Below the pieces are notes generated by a model. The model did not search any database. It worked only from the letters and a program-made list of their open reading frames with translations, and was not told the origin of the DNA. DNA of 39,070 bases from Streptomyces hainanensis. Lineage in GTDB: Bacteria > Actinomycetota > Actinomycetes > Streptomycetales > Streptomycetaceae. The DNA is taken from assembly GCF_004348415.1 (NCBI RefSeq), contig NZ_SMKI01000005.1, positions 1 to 39,070 on the forward strand. The letters are read 5' to 3'. Below are positions 1-8,226 of the stretch, piece by piece. The position numbers and the translations under genes are program-made. How positions within the stretch are numbered: position 1 is the stretch's first letter; the number at the start of each line of letters is the position of its first letter.

Positions 1-172
1 GTGGCGCTCCGCGGCGTGTGCCGAGGTCGCTCCGCTGCCCAGTTCCCGTCGTCCGCGTCGTCCCCGTGGCTCCCCTGTTCCCCGTGTTCCCCGTGGTTCT
101 TCCGGTACCGCTGGTGTTCGGTCTGACATGCCTGAATCCCGCTACGTCATTTTTTGCGCGCTACTCAATCAC
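1..172. other. Non-coding edge region with C-rich repeats
   Basis: No gene is supported here. The stretch at about 60-105 holds irregular repeats of CCCCGTG/CCCGTG, and a short T-run lies at about 149-154, shortly beyond the stop of the minus-strand flavohaemoprotein gene. I found no convincing hairpin beside the T-run, so I do not call a terminator. An open frame on the plus strand from 18 runs into the antisense of the reductase gene and has a biased Pro/Val composition, so it is not called as a gene. Confidence 0.5.
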
Positions 173-1537
173 TTACTTCCCTGACGCCACCAGAGTTCCC
201 AGGAAGTCGTGTCTGATCCGTTCCGCCGGGATGCCCGAGGAGACCAGCGCGTCCATGCTCTTCCTGATCATCTGCGGGGGCCCCGAGAGGTAGCCGTCGA
301 AATCGCCCCAGGGGCCGAACTCCCGTACGGCTTCGGGTAGTTGCCCGGGAAAGCCGCGGGTCGCGTACTGGGCGACGACGGGCCGTACGGACAGCCACGG
401 CAGTCGGCGCTCCAACTCCAGGAAGGAGTCGAGGTCGTAGAGGTCCGAGTCGCGGTTGGCGCCGAAGAAGACCTCGACCTGCCGGCGCACCCCGTGTTGG
501 GCGACGTCCTGGACGAGTGCCTTGATGGGGGCTATGCCGGTGCTGCCGCCGACGCACAGCAGGCCGCGGCTGGAGTTGTGGTCGACCGTCATCGAGCCTG
601 CGGGCGGCCCGAGTTTGATGACGTCGCCGCGCCGGGCGCGGTGCACGAGCGCGCGCGAGACCCAGCCCGCGGGCACCGCCTTGACGTGGAACGACAGCAG
701 CCCGTCGGAGCGGGGCGAGGAGGCGAAGGAGTAGTAGCGCCAGACGCGCGGCCACCACGGCGTCTCGATGCTGGCGTACTGGCCGGCACGGTACGGGTAG
801 GGCTGGTCGGTCCGCACGGTGACGACGGCCACCTCGCTGGTGCGCCGCTCGTGGCTGACGATCTCGGCGAACCACCAGGGCGGCGCGCGGAGTTCGTCCT
901 CGGCCGCGGCATCTATCATGATCTGCGAGATCGCCGTGTAGGCCCGCACCCAGGCGGCCTCGGCCTCCGGGCCCCAAGTGCTCGTCGCGTAGCGCTCCAG
1001 CGACAGCATCAGGCATTCGCCGACGGCCGGGTAGTGATCGGACCGGGTGCCGTATTTCCGGTGTCCGCGGCCCAGGTTGCACAGGTAGTCCGTCAAAGTG
1101 ACGGTGTCGTCGATGTGTTCCGCGGCGACCAGCAGCGCGCCGAAGAGCCGGTCGCGTTGGGCGTCCATCGCGGCGGGGAACATGTCGCGCAACTGCGGAT
1201 TGTGCAGGAAGAGCAGAGCGTAGAAGTAGGCGGTGGCCTGGTCGGACACCGGCTCGATCTCCGCGAGTGTGCGGCGAATCACCACGGCGTCGGGTGACGG
1301 TCGGTCATTTCGCGGCCGGTAGCGGTTCAGATCGGACTCAGCCCCTATCTGCCCGGCGAACTGTTCCTCGGCCGGGTGGCCCGAGGGGTGTCCGCCGGAT
1401 TGTGCGGGCCGATAGCCACTCTGGTAGGCGCCCTGGCCGTGGCGCGCCGAAGCCGCCTGCCCGGCGGCGTGGCCCCTGCCGGGCTCACTGCCGTATCCGG
1501 CGGTGGTAGCGCCATCGTCGGCCGATATCGCGGTCAT
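173..1537 (-). CDS. Flavohaemoprotein-like globin/FAD/NAD reductase
   Basis: 454 residues. Residues 84-215 resemble a bacterial haemoglobin domain: an aromatic helix-B segment near 104-110 and a likely proximal haem ligand His159 in GRGHRKYG. A ferredoxin-reductase module follows, with the FAD motif RYYS at 267-270 and the NAD(P)H motif GGSTGIAP at 330-337. Such fusions pass electrons from NAD(P)H through FAD to haem, and classic members convert nitric oxide to nitrate; that substrate is inferred here. The first 80 residues are an unusual Gly/His/Gln-rich disordered extension. I chose the ATG at 1537 because GAGGCAGG lies just upstream; a TTG seven codons earlier has no spaced ribosome site. 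It is divergent from the GNAT gene. Flavohaemoproteins are often NO-regulated, but I saw no convincing full NsrR site. Confidence 0.85.
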   Translation of the reverse strand: MTAISADDGATTAGYGSEPGRGHAAGQAASARHGQGAYQSGYRPAQSGGHPSGHPAEEQFAGQIGAESDLNRYRPRNDRPSPDAVVIRRTLAEIEPVSDQATAYFYALLFLHNPQLRDMFPAAMDAQRDRLFGALLVAAEHIDDTVTLTDYLCNLGRGHRKYGTRSDHYPAVGECLMLSLERYATSTWGPEAEAAWVRAYTAISQIMIDAAAEDELRAPPWWFAEIVSHERRTSEVAVVTVRTDQPYPYRAGQYASIETPWWPRVWRYYSFASSPRSDGLLSFHVKAVPAGWVSRALVHRARRGDVIKLGPPAGSMTVDHNSSRGLLCVGGSTGIAPIKALVQDVAQHGVRRQVEVFFGANRDSDLYDLDSFLELERRLPWLSVRPVVAQYATRGFPGQLPEAVREFGPWGDFDGYLSGPPQMIRKSMDALVSSGIPAERIRHDFLGTLVASGK

Positions 1538-1646
1538 GACCTGCCTCGCCTCGATCAACTCCCGGTCGCACAGCGTGTCAGCCTGCTCACCCGGAGCGGG
1601 TGGTTAACCGGAAACCCGGCCATCGCGCCCCTGCATCTCATAAACT

Positions 1647-1665
1647 GGGCGGCTTCTGGCCGCCC
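1647..1665. other. Short hairpin in divergent intergenic region
   Basis: GGGCGGC (1647-1653) and GCCGCCC (1659-1665) are perfect arms around a TTCTG loop. It lies between the divergent reductase and acetyltransferase genes, about 100 bases before the GNAT start. It could be an mRNA leader hairpin or a protein site. There is no T-run, so a terminator is unlikely. Confidence 0.35.
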
Positions 1666-1764
1666 CCCGATGCGGGACTGACCCTACCGTTATACGGACG
1701 AGACACAACCCCCCGGCGGAAACGCGATGTTCGTGCCATTCCTCCGTTTCTTAGACTGGGGGTC

Positions 1765-2226
1765 ATGAATATCACCATGCGGCAGGCCGCTTCCGCCGAT
1801 GTGCCCGAGATCGTGGCGATGCTGGCGGACGACCCGCTTGGCGCGCGGCGTGAGAATCCCGCCGATCAGGCCCCCTATCGGGCGGCTTTCGAGCGGATAG
1901 CGGCCGACCCGAACCAGTTGCTTTTCGTCGCGGAGGACGCCGACGATCCGGCCGCCGGGATCGTGGGAACTCTCACTCTCGCCGTCCTGCACACCCTCTC
2001 CCGGCAGGGCGCGTCGCGGGCGCTGGTCGAGGCGGTCCGGGTCAGGTCGGACGCGCGCGGCGGCGGCCTCGGCACCGAGCTGATGAAGCTGGCGATCGAG
2101 GAGGCGCGGGGGCGCGGCTGCGCGCTGGTGCAGCTGACGTCCGACGTGACCCGGCTGGAGGCCCACCGCTTCTACGAGCGGCTCGGCTTCGAGGCGACCC
2201 ACCTCGGGTTCAAGATGGAGCTCTGA
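1765..2226 (+). CDS. GNAT family N-acetyltransferase
   Basis: 153 residues. It probably transfers an acetyl group from acetyl-CoA to an amine on a small molecule or protein; the substrate cannot be read from sequence. The acetyl-CoA pyrophosphate loop is RGGGLG at 98-103, preceded by the beta-4 strand EAVRVRSDAR. The C-terminal HRFYERLGF segment (134-142) is the usual GNAT motif B. Length is typical of a stand-alone GNAT. The open frame extends upstream to 1600, but that part is low-complexity, so I take the ATG at 1765; the ATG at 1777 is an alternative. It is a single gene, convergent with the serine hydrolase that follows. Confidence 0.9.
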   Translation: MNITMRQAASADVPEIVAMLADDPLGARRENPADQAPYRAAFERIAADPNQLLFVAEDADDPAAGIVGTLTLAVLHTLSRQGASRALVEAVRVRSDARGGGLGTELMKLAIEEARGRGCALVQLTSDVTRLEAHRFYERLGFEATHLGFKMEL

Positions 2227-2248
2227 CGGGCCGCCCGCGCGCCGGGCG

Positions 2249-3640
2249 TCATCGCCGGCCTCCCTCGGAGGCCCCCCATGGACGGGCGCCGCCGGGCACC
2301 GGCGCCGCCGGGTCGTAGGGGGTCCTGGTGAACACGAAGGTGCCGACGTCGAGGTGGTCGACCCGGCCGTCCGCGGCGTGGCCCACCCGCAGTGTCTCGC
2401 CCGCGTAGTAGCCGGTGAGGCCGGTCCAGGTGCCGTCCGTCTCGGGCCGGAACGCCGCGCCCCGCCCCGGGCCGCCGCCGGCGGGTGTGAGGTCGAGCAC
2501 CCGCCCGGGCCGCAGCCGCAGCTCGAAGGGGGCGGTTCCCCAGTACCAGGGGCCGGTGAGCGCGACGAGCGCCGGATCGGGGTCCGGGTCCGGCCGCCAC
2601 GGCTCCGGCAGGGTGGGTTCGCGCTCCAGCACCTCGGCGATCAGCCGGGTGCCGAGGGCGCCGGTGGCCGCCCCGCTGGTGACGTTGGCGAACACCACCG
2701 CGGCGACGCGCTCCTCGGGGCTGGCCCAGAGGCTCGCCACGAAGCCGGGCATCGAGCCGCCGTGCCCGACCAGCAGCCGGCCGTCCTGCCGCAGCAGTTG
2801 TACGCCGAGGCCGTAGCCGCCGTTCCAGCCCTCCGGTTCGGGGGGCGCGGCGGGCCGCCGCATCTCGGCCAGGGTCCCGTCGGCCAGCACGTCGTCCCGG
2901 CCGCCGAGCGAGAGGAACGCGGCGAACCGTGCCAGGTCGGCGGTGGTCGACCACAGCTGTCCGGCCGGCGCCATCCGCCCGATGTCCTCGGTCGGCTCCG
3001 GCTGCCTGACGTCGGCGTAGGGGTGCACGGCCCAGCCGCGCGCGTGCGGCTCCTCCGGGGCGGTTCCGGTGCGGGTCATGCCGAGCGGCAGCAGCACCTC
3101 GTCGCGCAGCGCCTCGGCCCACGGCCGGCCGCGCAGCCGCTCGACGAGGGCGCCGAGCAGCGCGTAGCCGGGGTTGGAGTAGTGGAAGCGGCGGCCCTCT
3201 GGGTGCTTCCTCGGGTGCTCGCCGAAGACGTCCGCCAGTTCGGGCCGCAGCTCGCCTGGTGTGCGCTCCCACCAGGGGCCGCGGGCCTCGGCGGCGAGGC
3301 CGCCGGTGTGGGCGAGGAGCTGCGCGATCGTGGCGTCGCCGCCGTGCGGGGTGTCCACGTGGGCCCCGATCCGGTCGGCGAGGTCGAGCAGTCCCTCGTC
3401 GCGGAGCCTGAGCACCTGGACGGCGGTCAGCGTCTTGGTGATCGAGCCGATGCGGTACTGGACGTCCTCCGGTTCCACCCCCGCGGGCAGTTCGCCGCGC
3501 GCGCCCCGCCACACCACCCGCCGGTCCCGCGCCACCGCCGCCACCATGGAGGGGGCCCGCCCCGTGGCCTGCGCCGTGGCCAGCCGCCGGTCGAGCGCCC
3601 GTGCCGTCTCCGCCAACAACCCGTCTTCGTGTCCGGTCAT
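2249..3640 (-). CDS. Beta-lactamase-fold serine hydrolase (S12-like)
   Basis: 463 residues. It belongs to the class C beta-lactamase/DD-peptidase/esterase fold: the catalytic serine motif SITK is at 66-69, YSN at 154-156, and HGG at 293-295 stands for the third KTG-like motif. Family members act as D-alanyl-D-alanine carboxypeptidases, esterases or amidases; the substrate is not deducible here. No signal peptide is visible, so it looks cytoplasmic. The C-terminal 130 residues form a beta-rich domain ending in FVFTRTPYDP, as in many actinobacterial members. The frame stays open upstream to 4546, but that part is the shadow of the glycosidase. I use the ATG at 3640. It lies downstream of the glycosidase gene on the same strand, separated by a repeat-built hairpin. 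Confidence 0.88.
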   Translation of the reverse strand: MTGHEDGLLAETARALDRRLATAQATGRAPSMVAAVARDRRVVWRGARGELPAGVEPEDVQYRIGSITKTLTAVQVLRLRDEGLLDLADRIGAHVDTPHGGDATIAQLLAHTGGLAAEARGPWWERTPGELRPELADVFGEHPRKHPEGRRFHYSNPGYALLGALVERLRGRPWAEALRDEVLLPLGMTRTGTAPEEPHARGWAVHPYADVRQPEPTEDIGRMAPAGQLWSTTADLARFAAFLSLGGRDDVLADGTLAEMRRPAAPPEPEGWNGGYGLGVQLLRQDGRLLVGHGGSMPGFVASLWASPEERVAAVVFANVTSGAATGALGTRLIAEVLEREPTLPEPWRPDPDPDPALVALTGPWYWGTAPFELRLRPGRVLDLTPAGGGPGRGAAFRPETDGTWTGLTGYYAGETLRVGHAADGRVDHLDVGTFVFTRTPYDPAAPVPGGARPWGASEGGRR

Positions 3641-3730
3641 GCGTCCCACGGATACCCGCGGCGCGGCCCCGGCGCCACCGTGTTTCGCGCGTGGCGGGCC
3701 GCGGAAGCGGGGGCTGGTCCCCGACGACCG

Positions 3731-3782
3731 CCAGGACAGGGACCAGGACAGGGACCAGGACAGGACCCGGGCCCTGTCCTGG
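3731..3782 (-). terminator. Tandem repeat forming a terminator-like hairpin
   Basis: Two copies of the 12-base unit CCAGGACAGGGA (3731-3742 and 3743-3754) and a third partial copy (3755-3764) are followed by the inverted copy CCTGTCCTGG (3773-3782). Any of the three direct copies can pair with the inverted one; the closest gives a 10-bp stem with an 8-base loop. The structure ends one base before the stop codon of the glycosidase gene, so it would form right after that stop on the minus-strand transcript. A T-run is lacking, as is usual in Streptomyces. Confidence 0.55.
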
Positions 3783-3783
3783 C

Positions 3784-4737
3784 CTAGCCGAACCACCAGT
3801 CGGCGCCGGCGCCGGTCAGCGTCGTTCTGAACAGCTCGGCCGACCGCGGGTTGGTGTCGCACCGCCAGACGCCGTGCGGGCAGTAGTCGCTGATGGTGTG
3901 GTAGATCGGCCGCTGTTCCGCGATCCACTCCAGCATGCGGCGCATGTATTCCGGGTTGTCGCCGTTCCGGAAGAGGCCCCATTCCGGGAACGAGATCGGC
4001 TTGCCGTGTTCCTTCGCGAAATCCACGTGCGCCCGGAGTCCGTAGGGCTGGCTGATCTGTTCGTCGAAACTCTCGCCGGGCGGCTGGTCGTACGAGTCCA
4101 TCCCGACGATGTCCACCACGTCGTCCCCCGGATAGCAGCGGTCCCAGCCGATGGCGTCCCGGCCGCGGTTCGGCGCGAAGTCGAAGCGGAATTCCTGTCC
4201 GGGAACCTCCCGCATGACGGTGACGATGCGCCGCCAGTACGTGCGCCACGCCCCGGGATTCGGGGCGCACCGGTGGCTGTAGGTGGTGCCGTTCATCTCC
4301 CAGCCGAGCACCAGCACCGTGTCCGGGATGCCGGCCGCCACCAGGCGCTCGGCCAGGGTGCGGAAGTGGTCGTCGAACCGGCCGCGCGTGCCGTCCCGCA
4401 ACAGCCGGCTGACCTCGCGGTCCGACAGCCCCGCCTCGTTGCGTTCCAGCATCGGCACGTTGAGCACGAACAGCCGGTCCTCTGCCGCGCGCCGCCATTC
4501 GGCCCACGGTCGGAGGAATTCCGGGCGGCCCTCGATATTCACCCACTCGTCGCCGGGCAGATAGGTGTGGCCGACCCGTGCCTCGGTGCCGCCGAGCCAG
4601 TCCTGGAGATCGACGAGCCGTTGGATTCCTTCGGGGCCGGCGCCGACGAAGGCGCCGAAGGAATCCTCGGGAACGGGTTGTGTCGGCCCGGCGGCCATCA
4701 GCAGTCCGGTGGCGGCGGCCGCCAGTCCGAGAAGCAT
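3784..4737 (-). CDS. Secreted GH26-like glycoside hydrolase
   Basis: 317 residues. A hydrophobic N-terminus (MLLGLAAAATGLLMAAG) acts as a short signal peptide or anchor, though it lacks the usual positive n-region. The rest fits a TIM-barrel glycosidase of the GH26 beta-mannanase kind: likely acid/base Glu147 in LGWEMNG and likely nucleophile Glu252 in SFPEWGLF, with FDFAPN (185-190) between. GH26 enzymes cleave beta-1,4-mannan or related beta-glycans; the actual polymer is inferred. The ATG at 4737 has GAAAGGAA seven bases upstream. It is divergent from the ATP-grasp/monooxygenase pair. Other TIM-barrel families (GH5, GH39-like) are possible. Confidence 0.78.
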   Translation of the reverse strand: MLLGLAAAATGLLMAAGPTQPVPEDSFGAFVGAGPEGIQRLVDLQDWLGGTEARVGHTYLPGDEWVNIEGRPEFLRPWAEWRRAAEDRLFVLNVPMLERNEAGLSDREVSRLLRDGTRGRFDDHFRTLAERLVAAGIPDTVLVLGWEMNGTTYSHRCAPNPGAWRTYWRRIVTVMREVPGQEFRFDFAPNRGRDAIGWDRCYPGDDVVDIVGMDSYDQPPGESFDEQISQPYGLRAHVDFAKEHGKPISFPEWGLFRNGDNPEYMRRMLEWIAEQRPIYHTISDYCPHGVWRCDTNPRSAELFRTTLTGAGADWWFG

Positions 4738-4797
4738 CGCGTGGAATTCCTTTCGGAGAGACCGGTGAGGTGACCGGGAATCAGATTAAGCACACGA

Positions 4798-4845
4798 TCT
4801 CTCGAATGAGCCGGGAGAAGGCTTTCGCCTAGGCCGATCGAGAGA
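4798..4845. promoter_or_regulatory. Spaced inverted repeat in divergent promoter region
   Basis: TCTCTCGA (4798-4805) and TCGAGAGA (4838-4845) are perfect 8-base arms, offset by 40 bases. They lie in the 162-bp gap between the divergent glycosidase and ATP-grasp genes. The offset of about four helical turns could suit cooperative protein binding or looping. No regulator gene is adjacent, so the role is inference. Confidence 0.3.
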
Positions 4846-4899
4846 GTTCCACTGCTCGTCCGGGGTATTCGCGCGTGGGCGCGTGAAAGAACGGTTTCC

Positions 4900-6183
4900 A
4901 TGTCTCCGCCCGTCGCCCTCGACACCCGGGTGCCCGCGCTGTTGCTGCGGCTCGACCGCAATCCGTTCCACCACGGTTCGCTGGGGGCGGTCAGGTCACT
5001 GGGGCGGGCGGGCGTCGAGGCGCACGCCTTCGTCGAGTCGCCCACGGTGCCGTTGGCGCGTTCCCGCTACCTGGCCGCCGCGCACCGCTTCCGCGGCGAC
5101 CCGCGCTCCGTGGACGACGTGGCGGACGCGCTGCTGGCCGCCGCCGCCAGGATCGGTCGGCCGGCGGTGCTGATCCCGATGGACGACGCGGGCGCGCTGG
5201 CCCTCGCCGCCCTCGCCGACCGGCTCGAAGGGCACTTCCTCTTCCCCCGGCTCCCGGCCGGCCTCGCCGAGCGGGCCGCCGACAAGGCCCGACTGGCCGA
5301 GCTCTGCGCCGCGTTGGACATCCCGCACCCGCCGACCCTCGTCCCCGGCAGCCCGGAGGAGGCCGCCGCCGCGGCCCGCGAACTCGGGCTGCCGGCGGTC
5401 GCCAAGTGGAGCCGCCCGTGGCTGCTGCCGCCCGGCTCCGGGCTGCGGAGCGTCACCCTGGTGAGGAGCGCGGCCCAGGCCGCGCGGCTCCACGCCCGGA
5501 GTGGGTCGGCCGGCGGCGAGCTGCTTCTGCAACGGCTGCTGCCGGCCGGCGGCGCCGGCACCGACTGGTTCTTCCACGGCTGCTTCGCCGCCGGCGGCCG
5601 CCCGCTGCTCACCGGCACCGGCCACAAGGAGCTGTCCTGGCCGCCGCGGGCCGGCCTCACGGCGGTCGGCGGCTGGCTGCCGAACCCGGCGGTCGCCGAA
5701 CTGGCCGGCCGGCTGGCCGCGGCCGTCGGCTACCACGGCGTCCTCGACCTCGACTTCCGGCGGGACGCCCGCACCGGCGTCCACCACCTGCTGGACTTCA
5801 ACCCGCGCCCCGGCGCGCAGTTCCGGCTCTTCGCCGACCGCGCCACCGGCCTCGACGTGGTCCGCGCCCTGCACCTGGACCTCACCGGCCGTTCCCCCGT
5901 GGGGGTTTCGCGGCCGCGGGCGGGCCGGACGTTCGTGGTCGAGCAGTACGGGCTGCTGGCCTCGTTCGCCGCGCGCCGCGCCCACTGGCCGGGATCCGGC
6001 GGCCGCGAGGTCGAGTGGGCCTGGTCCGCCTCCGACGACCCGGCCCCCCTGCTGGCCCTCACCCGTCACTGGCTGCGTCGGGCCTCGACCCGACGCACCG
6101 GCGCGGGTCGTTTCCCGACGACGTCCGTCGAACGCACCGAACCGCCCGTGGAGAAGGAGAACGCACGATGCACGACCTGGTAG
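4900..6183 (+). CDS. ATP-grasp carboxylate-amine ligase-like protein
   Basis: 427 residues. ATP-grasp enzymes activate a carboxylate as acyl-phosphate and join it to an amine or thiol. Signs are an N-terminal Rossmann-like lobe (about 10-115), the entry segment DKARLAELCAALDIPHPPT (128-146), a likely ATP-contacting Lys169 in PAVAKW, and the metal-binding acidic part DLDF (283-286) and LLDFNPRPGAQF (297-308). Substrates are unknown. The start at 4900 has only a weak GAAAGA site. The end overlaps the next gene by 16 bases, and the FAD protein's GAGAAGGAGA ribosome site lies inside this gene, so the two are co-translated. The last 40 residues are Arg/Thr-rich and probably disordered. Confidence 0.82.
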   Translation: MSPPVALDTRVPALLLRLDRNPFHHGSLGAVRSLGRAGVEAHAFVESPTVPLARSRYLAAAHRFRGDPRSVDDVADALLAAAARIGRPAVLIPMDDAGALALAALADRLEGHFLFPRLPAGLAERAADKARLAELCAALDIPHPPTLVPGSPEEAAAAARELGLPAVAKWSRPWLLPPGSGLRSVTLVRSAAQAARLHARSGSAGGELLLQRLLPAGGAGTDWFFHGCFAAGGRPLLTGTGHKELSWPPRAGLTAVGGWLPNPAVAELAGRLAAAVGYHGVLDLDFRRDARTGVHHLLDFNPRPGAQFRLFADRATGLDVVRALHLDLTGRSPVGVSRPRAGRTFVVEQYGLLASFAARRAHWPGSGGREVEWAWSASDDPAPLLALTRHWLRRASTRRTGAGRFPTTSVERTEPPVEKENARCTTW

Positions 6184-7451
6184 TGGTGGGCGCCGGCCCG
6201 TACGGGCTCTCGGTCGCGGCGCACGCCGCGGCCGCCGGGCTCGATCTGCGGGTGCTCGGCCGCCCGATGGCCTCCTGGCGGGACCACATGCCCGACGGCA
6301 TGTACCTGAAGTCCGAGCCGTGGGCCTCCGACCTCTCCGAGCCGGTCGGCGGCGACACGCTGGCCGCCTACTGCGCCGACCGCGGGTTGCGCGCCGAGCA
6401 CGGCACTCCGTTGTCGATCGGCACGTTCACCCGCTACGGCCTCTGGTTCGCCGACCGGCTGCCGGTGCCCGTCGAAGACCGCACCGTGACGTCCGTCTCG
6501 GCCGGCCCCGACGGCTTCCGCGTCGAGACGGCGGACGGCGGGGCGCTGCTCGCCAGAACGGTGGTGCTCGCGGTCGGCGTGATGCCGTTCGTCCATCTCC
6601 CGGAGACGCTCCGGGAGTTGCCGGTCGGGTTGGCCTCGCACAGCAGCGACCACCGCGACCTGACGCGGTTCAAGGACACCGACGTGACGGTCGTCGGCGC
6701 CGGCCAGGCCGCGCTGGAGACGGCGGCGTTGCTGGCCGAACAGGGCGCCCGCCCCACCGTGGTGGCGCGGGCGGGCGGCGTCCGCTGGAACACCCTGCCG
6801 CAGCCGCTGCGGCGTGGCCCGTTGGCCCGGCTGCGCGCCCCGCACAGCGGGCTCGGCACCGGCTGGTCGACGTGGGTGTGGTCGGAGTTGCCGGGCGCGG
6901 TGCGCCGGCTGCCGGCCGGCAGCCGGGCGCACATCGCGGCCACCGCGCTCGGCCCGGCCGGTGCCTGGTGGCTGCGCGACCGGCTGGAGGGCGTCGTCCC
7001 GGTGCGGCTCGGCCGCGAACTGCTGCGGGCCGAGAGCACGGACGGCGGCACGGTCCGGGTCGAGCTGGCGACGGGGGAGGCCGGGGCCGGAACCGAGGTG
7101 CTGGAGTCCGGGCACGTCATCGCCGCCACCGGCTTCGTCCCCGACCTGCGGAGGCTCGGCATCCTCGACCCGGCGCTGCGGGACGGGCTGCGCACCGTGC
7201 GCGGCACCGGGGCGCCCGAGCTGAGCGGCGGCTTCGAGTCGTCGCGGCCCGGCCTGTTCTTCGCCGGGCTGCTGACGGCGCCGTCGTTCGGCCCCTCGAT
7301 GCGGTTCGTCCACGGCGCCTCGTTCACCGCGCCCCGGCTGGTGCGCGGTGTCCGGCAGCGGCTCGGCGGCCGGCGGTGGCCGGTCCGCGTGCCGCGGCCG
7401 GCGGCGCGGGCGGCCGCCGGCCGGGAGCCGGTCGCCGCCCGCGCCGAGTAG
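6168..7451 (+). CDS. FAD/NAD(P)H-dependent monooxygenase-like protein
   Basis: 427 residues. The architecture is that of class B flavin monooxygenases and lysine/ornithine N-hydroxylase relatives: FAD motif GAGPYG at 8-13, NAD(P)H motif GAGQAALE at 177-184, and the late ATGFVPDL motif near residue 318. Known relatives hydroxylate amines or oxidise sulfur and carbonyl groups. The substrate may be the product or substrate of the overlapping ATP-grasp enzyme, which is inference. The ATG at 6168 has AAGGAGA at good spacing. The tail after residue 390 is Arg/Ala-rich. It converges with azoR with only 15 bases between stops. Confidence 0.82.
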   Translation: MHDLVVVGAGPYGLSVAAHAAAAGLDLRVLGRPMASWRDHMPDGMYLKSEPWASDLSEPVGGDTLAAYCADRGLRAEHGTPLSIGTFTRYGLWFADRLPVPVEDRTVTSVSAGPDGFRVETADGGALLARTVVLAVGVMPFVHLPETLRELPVGLASHSSDHRDLTRFKDTDVTVVGAGQAALETAALLAEQGARPTVVARAGGVRWNTLPQPLRRGPLARLRAPHSGLGTGWSTWVWSELPGAVRRLPAGSRAHIAATALGPAGAWWLRDRLEGVVPVRLGRELLRAESTDGGTVRVELATGEAGAGTEVLESGHVIAATGFVPDLRRLGILDPALRDGLRTVRGTGAPELSGGFESSRPGLFFAGLLTAPSFGPSMRFVHGASFTAPRLVRGVRQRLGGRRWPVRVPRPAARAAAGREPVAARAE

Positions 7452-7466
7452 CGGGCGCCGCCGCGC

Positions 7467-8114
7467 TCAGGCCGCCAGCTGGGTGGCCAGGTCCGTGGCC
7501 TTGGCGCGCGCGTCGCCGTGCGCCTTGGCCACCGACTCCTCGTACAGCCCCACCAGCGAGGACATCGCCGGCACCACGGGTGCCAGGGTCAGCTCGGGAA
7601 CGATGAAGGTCGCCTCCAGCTTGAGCGCGCCGGTCAGCAGCCACTCCAGGTAGGACTGGGCGAAGTCGTTGCCCTCCATCGGCGTGCCGGGGCGGTAGGA
7701 GCCGCCGCGGCTGGTGACCACGGTGACGGGCCGGCCGGCGATGGTGGTGTTCTCGCCGGCGGTGCGCTCCATGATGATCACGTGGTCGATCCACGCCTTG
7801 AGGGTGGACGGGATCGTGTAGTTGTACAGCGGCGCGCCGAGCAGCACGGCGTCCGCGGACTCCAGCTCGGAGGCGAGCTCGTCGCGCAGCGCGAACGCGG
7901 CGACCTGCTCGGGGGTGCGCTCGGGGATCGGCACGTACTGGGTGTGGTAGGCGAGGCCGTCCAGGTGGGGCAGCGGGTTGGCCGCGAGATCCCGGTAGAT
8001 CACGGTGCCCTTGGGGTGCTGTTCCTCCCACGCCTCGCGGAAGGTCTTGGTGACGGCCCGCGAGACCGAGTTGTCGCCGTTGATCGACGAGTCGATGTGC
8101 AGGAGCGTGGCCAT
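7467..8114 (-). CDS. azoR: FMN-dependent NADH-azoreductase
   Basis: 215 residues, normal for AzoR. It reduces quinones and azo compounds by two electrons from NADH with bound FMN, in the cytoplasm. Family signs are the N-terminal LLHIDSSINGDNSVSR phosphate-binding loop (4-19), the FMN loop APLYNYTIPSTLKAWIDHV about residues 95-113, and TSRGGSY near 145. The start ATG at 8114 has GGAGGGACC upstream. It is divergent from an HxlR-type regulator, an arrangement like yodB control of azoR1 in Bacillus subtilis, so induction by quinones or diamide-like electrophiles is likely. Confidence 0.92.
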   Translation of the reverse strand: MATLLHIDSSINGDNSVSRAVTKTFREAWEEQHPKGTVIYRDLAANPLPHLDGLAYHTQYVPIPERTPEQVAAFALRDELASELESADAVLLGAPLYNYTIPSTLKAWIDHVIIMERTAGENTTIAGRPVTVVTSRGGSYRPGTPMEGNDFAQSYLEWLLTGALKLEATFIVPELTLAPVVPAMSSLVGLYEESVAKAHGDARAKATDLATQLAA

Positions 8115-8152
8115 GGGGTCCCTCCGGGGATAGCTTGGTTAGGTGCTGCAAG

Positions 8153-8167
8153 GTAGTACGCAACTAC
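8153..8167. promoter_or_regulatory. Candidate HxlR operator
   Basis: GTAGTACGCAACTAC has perfect 5-base arms (GTAGT and ACTAC) around ACGCA. It lies about 40 bases before azoR and 60 before the regulator gene, where one dimer could repress both. The TAGT-N5-ACTA core resembles in layout the short dyads bound by DUF24/HxlR regulators such as YodB. Binding is inferred. Confidence 0.45.
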
Positions 8168-8226
8168 TAATACCACAGTCACTTACTTTTCCGCAGTAGC
8201 TCTCGGAGTTCCGGTAAGGTGGACAC

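Noticed and set aside
18..293. Plus-strand Pro/Val-rich ORF at the window edge
   Set aside because: Biased composition, no ribosome site, and overlap with the reductase gene on the other strand.
1634..1655. Possible NsrR box before the flavohaemoprotein gene
   Set aside because: Only one half-site-like block (GCATCT) is visible; the second half does not match.
2249..4546. A 765-codon open frame joining the serine hydrolase to upstream sequence
   Set aside because: The upstream half is the out-of-frame shadow of the GH26-like gene and has no protein-like pattern; the hydrolase starts at 3640.
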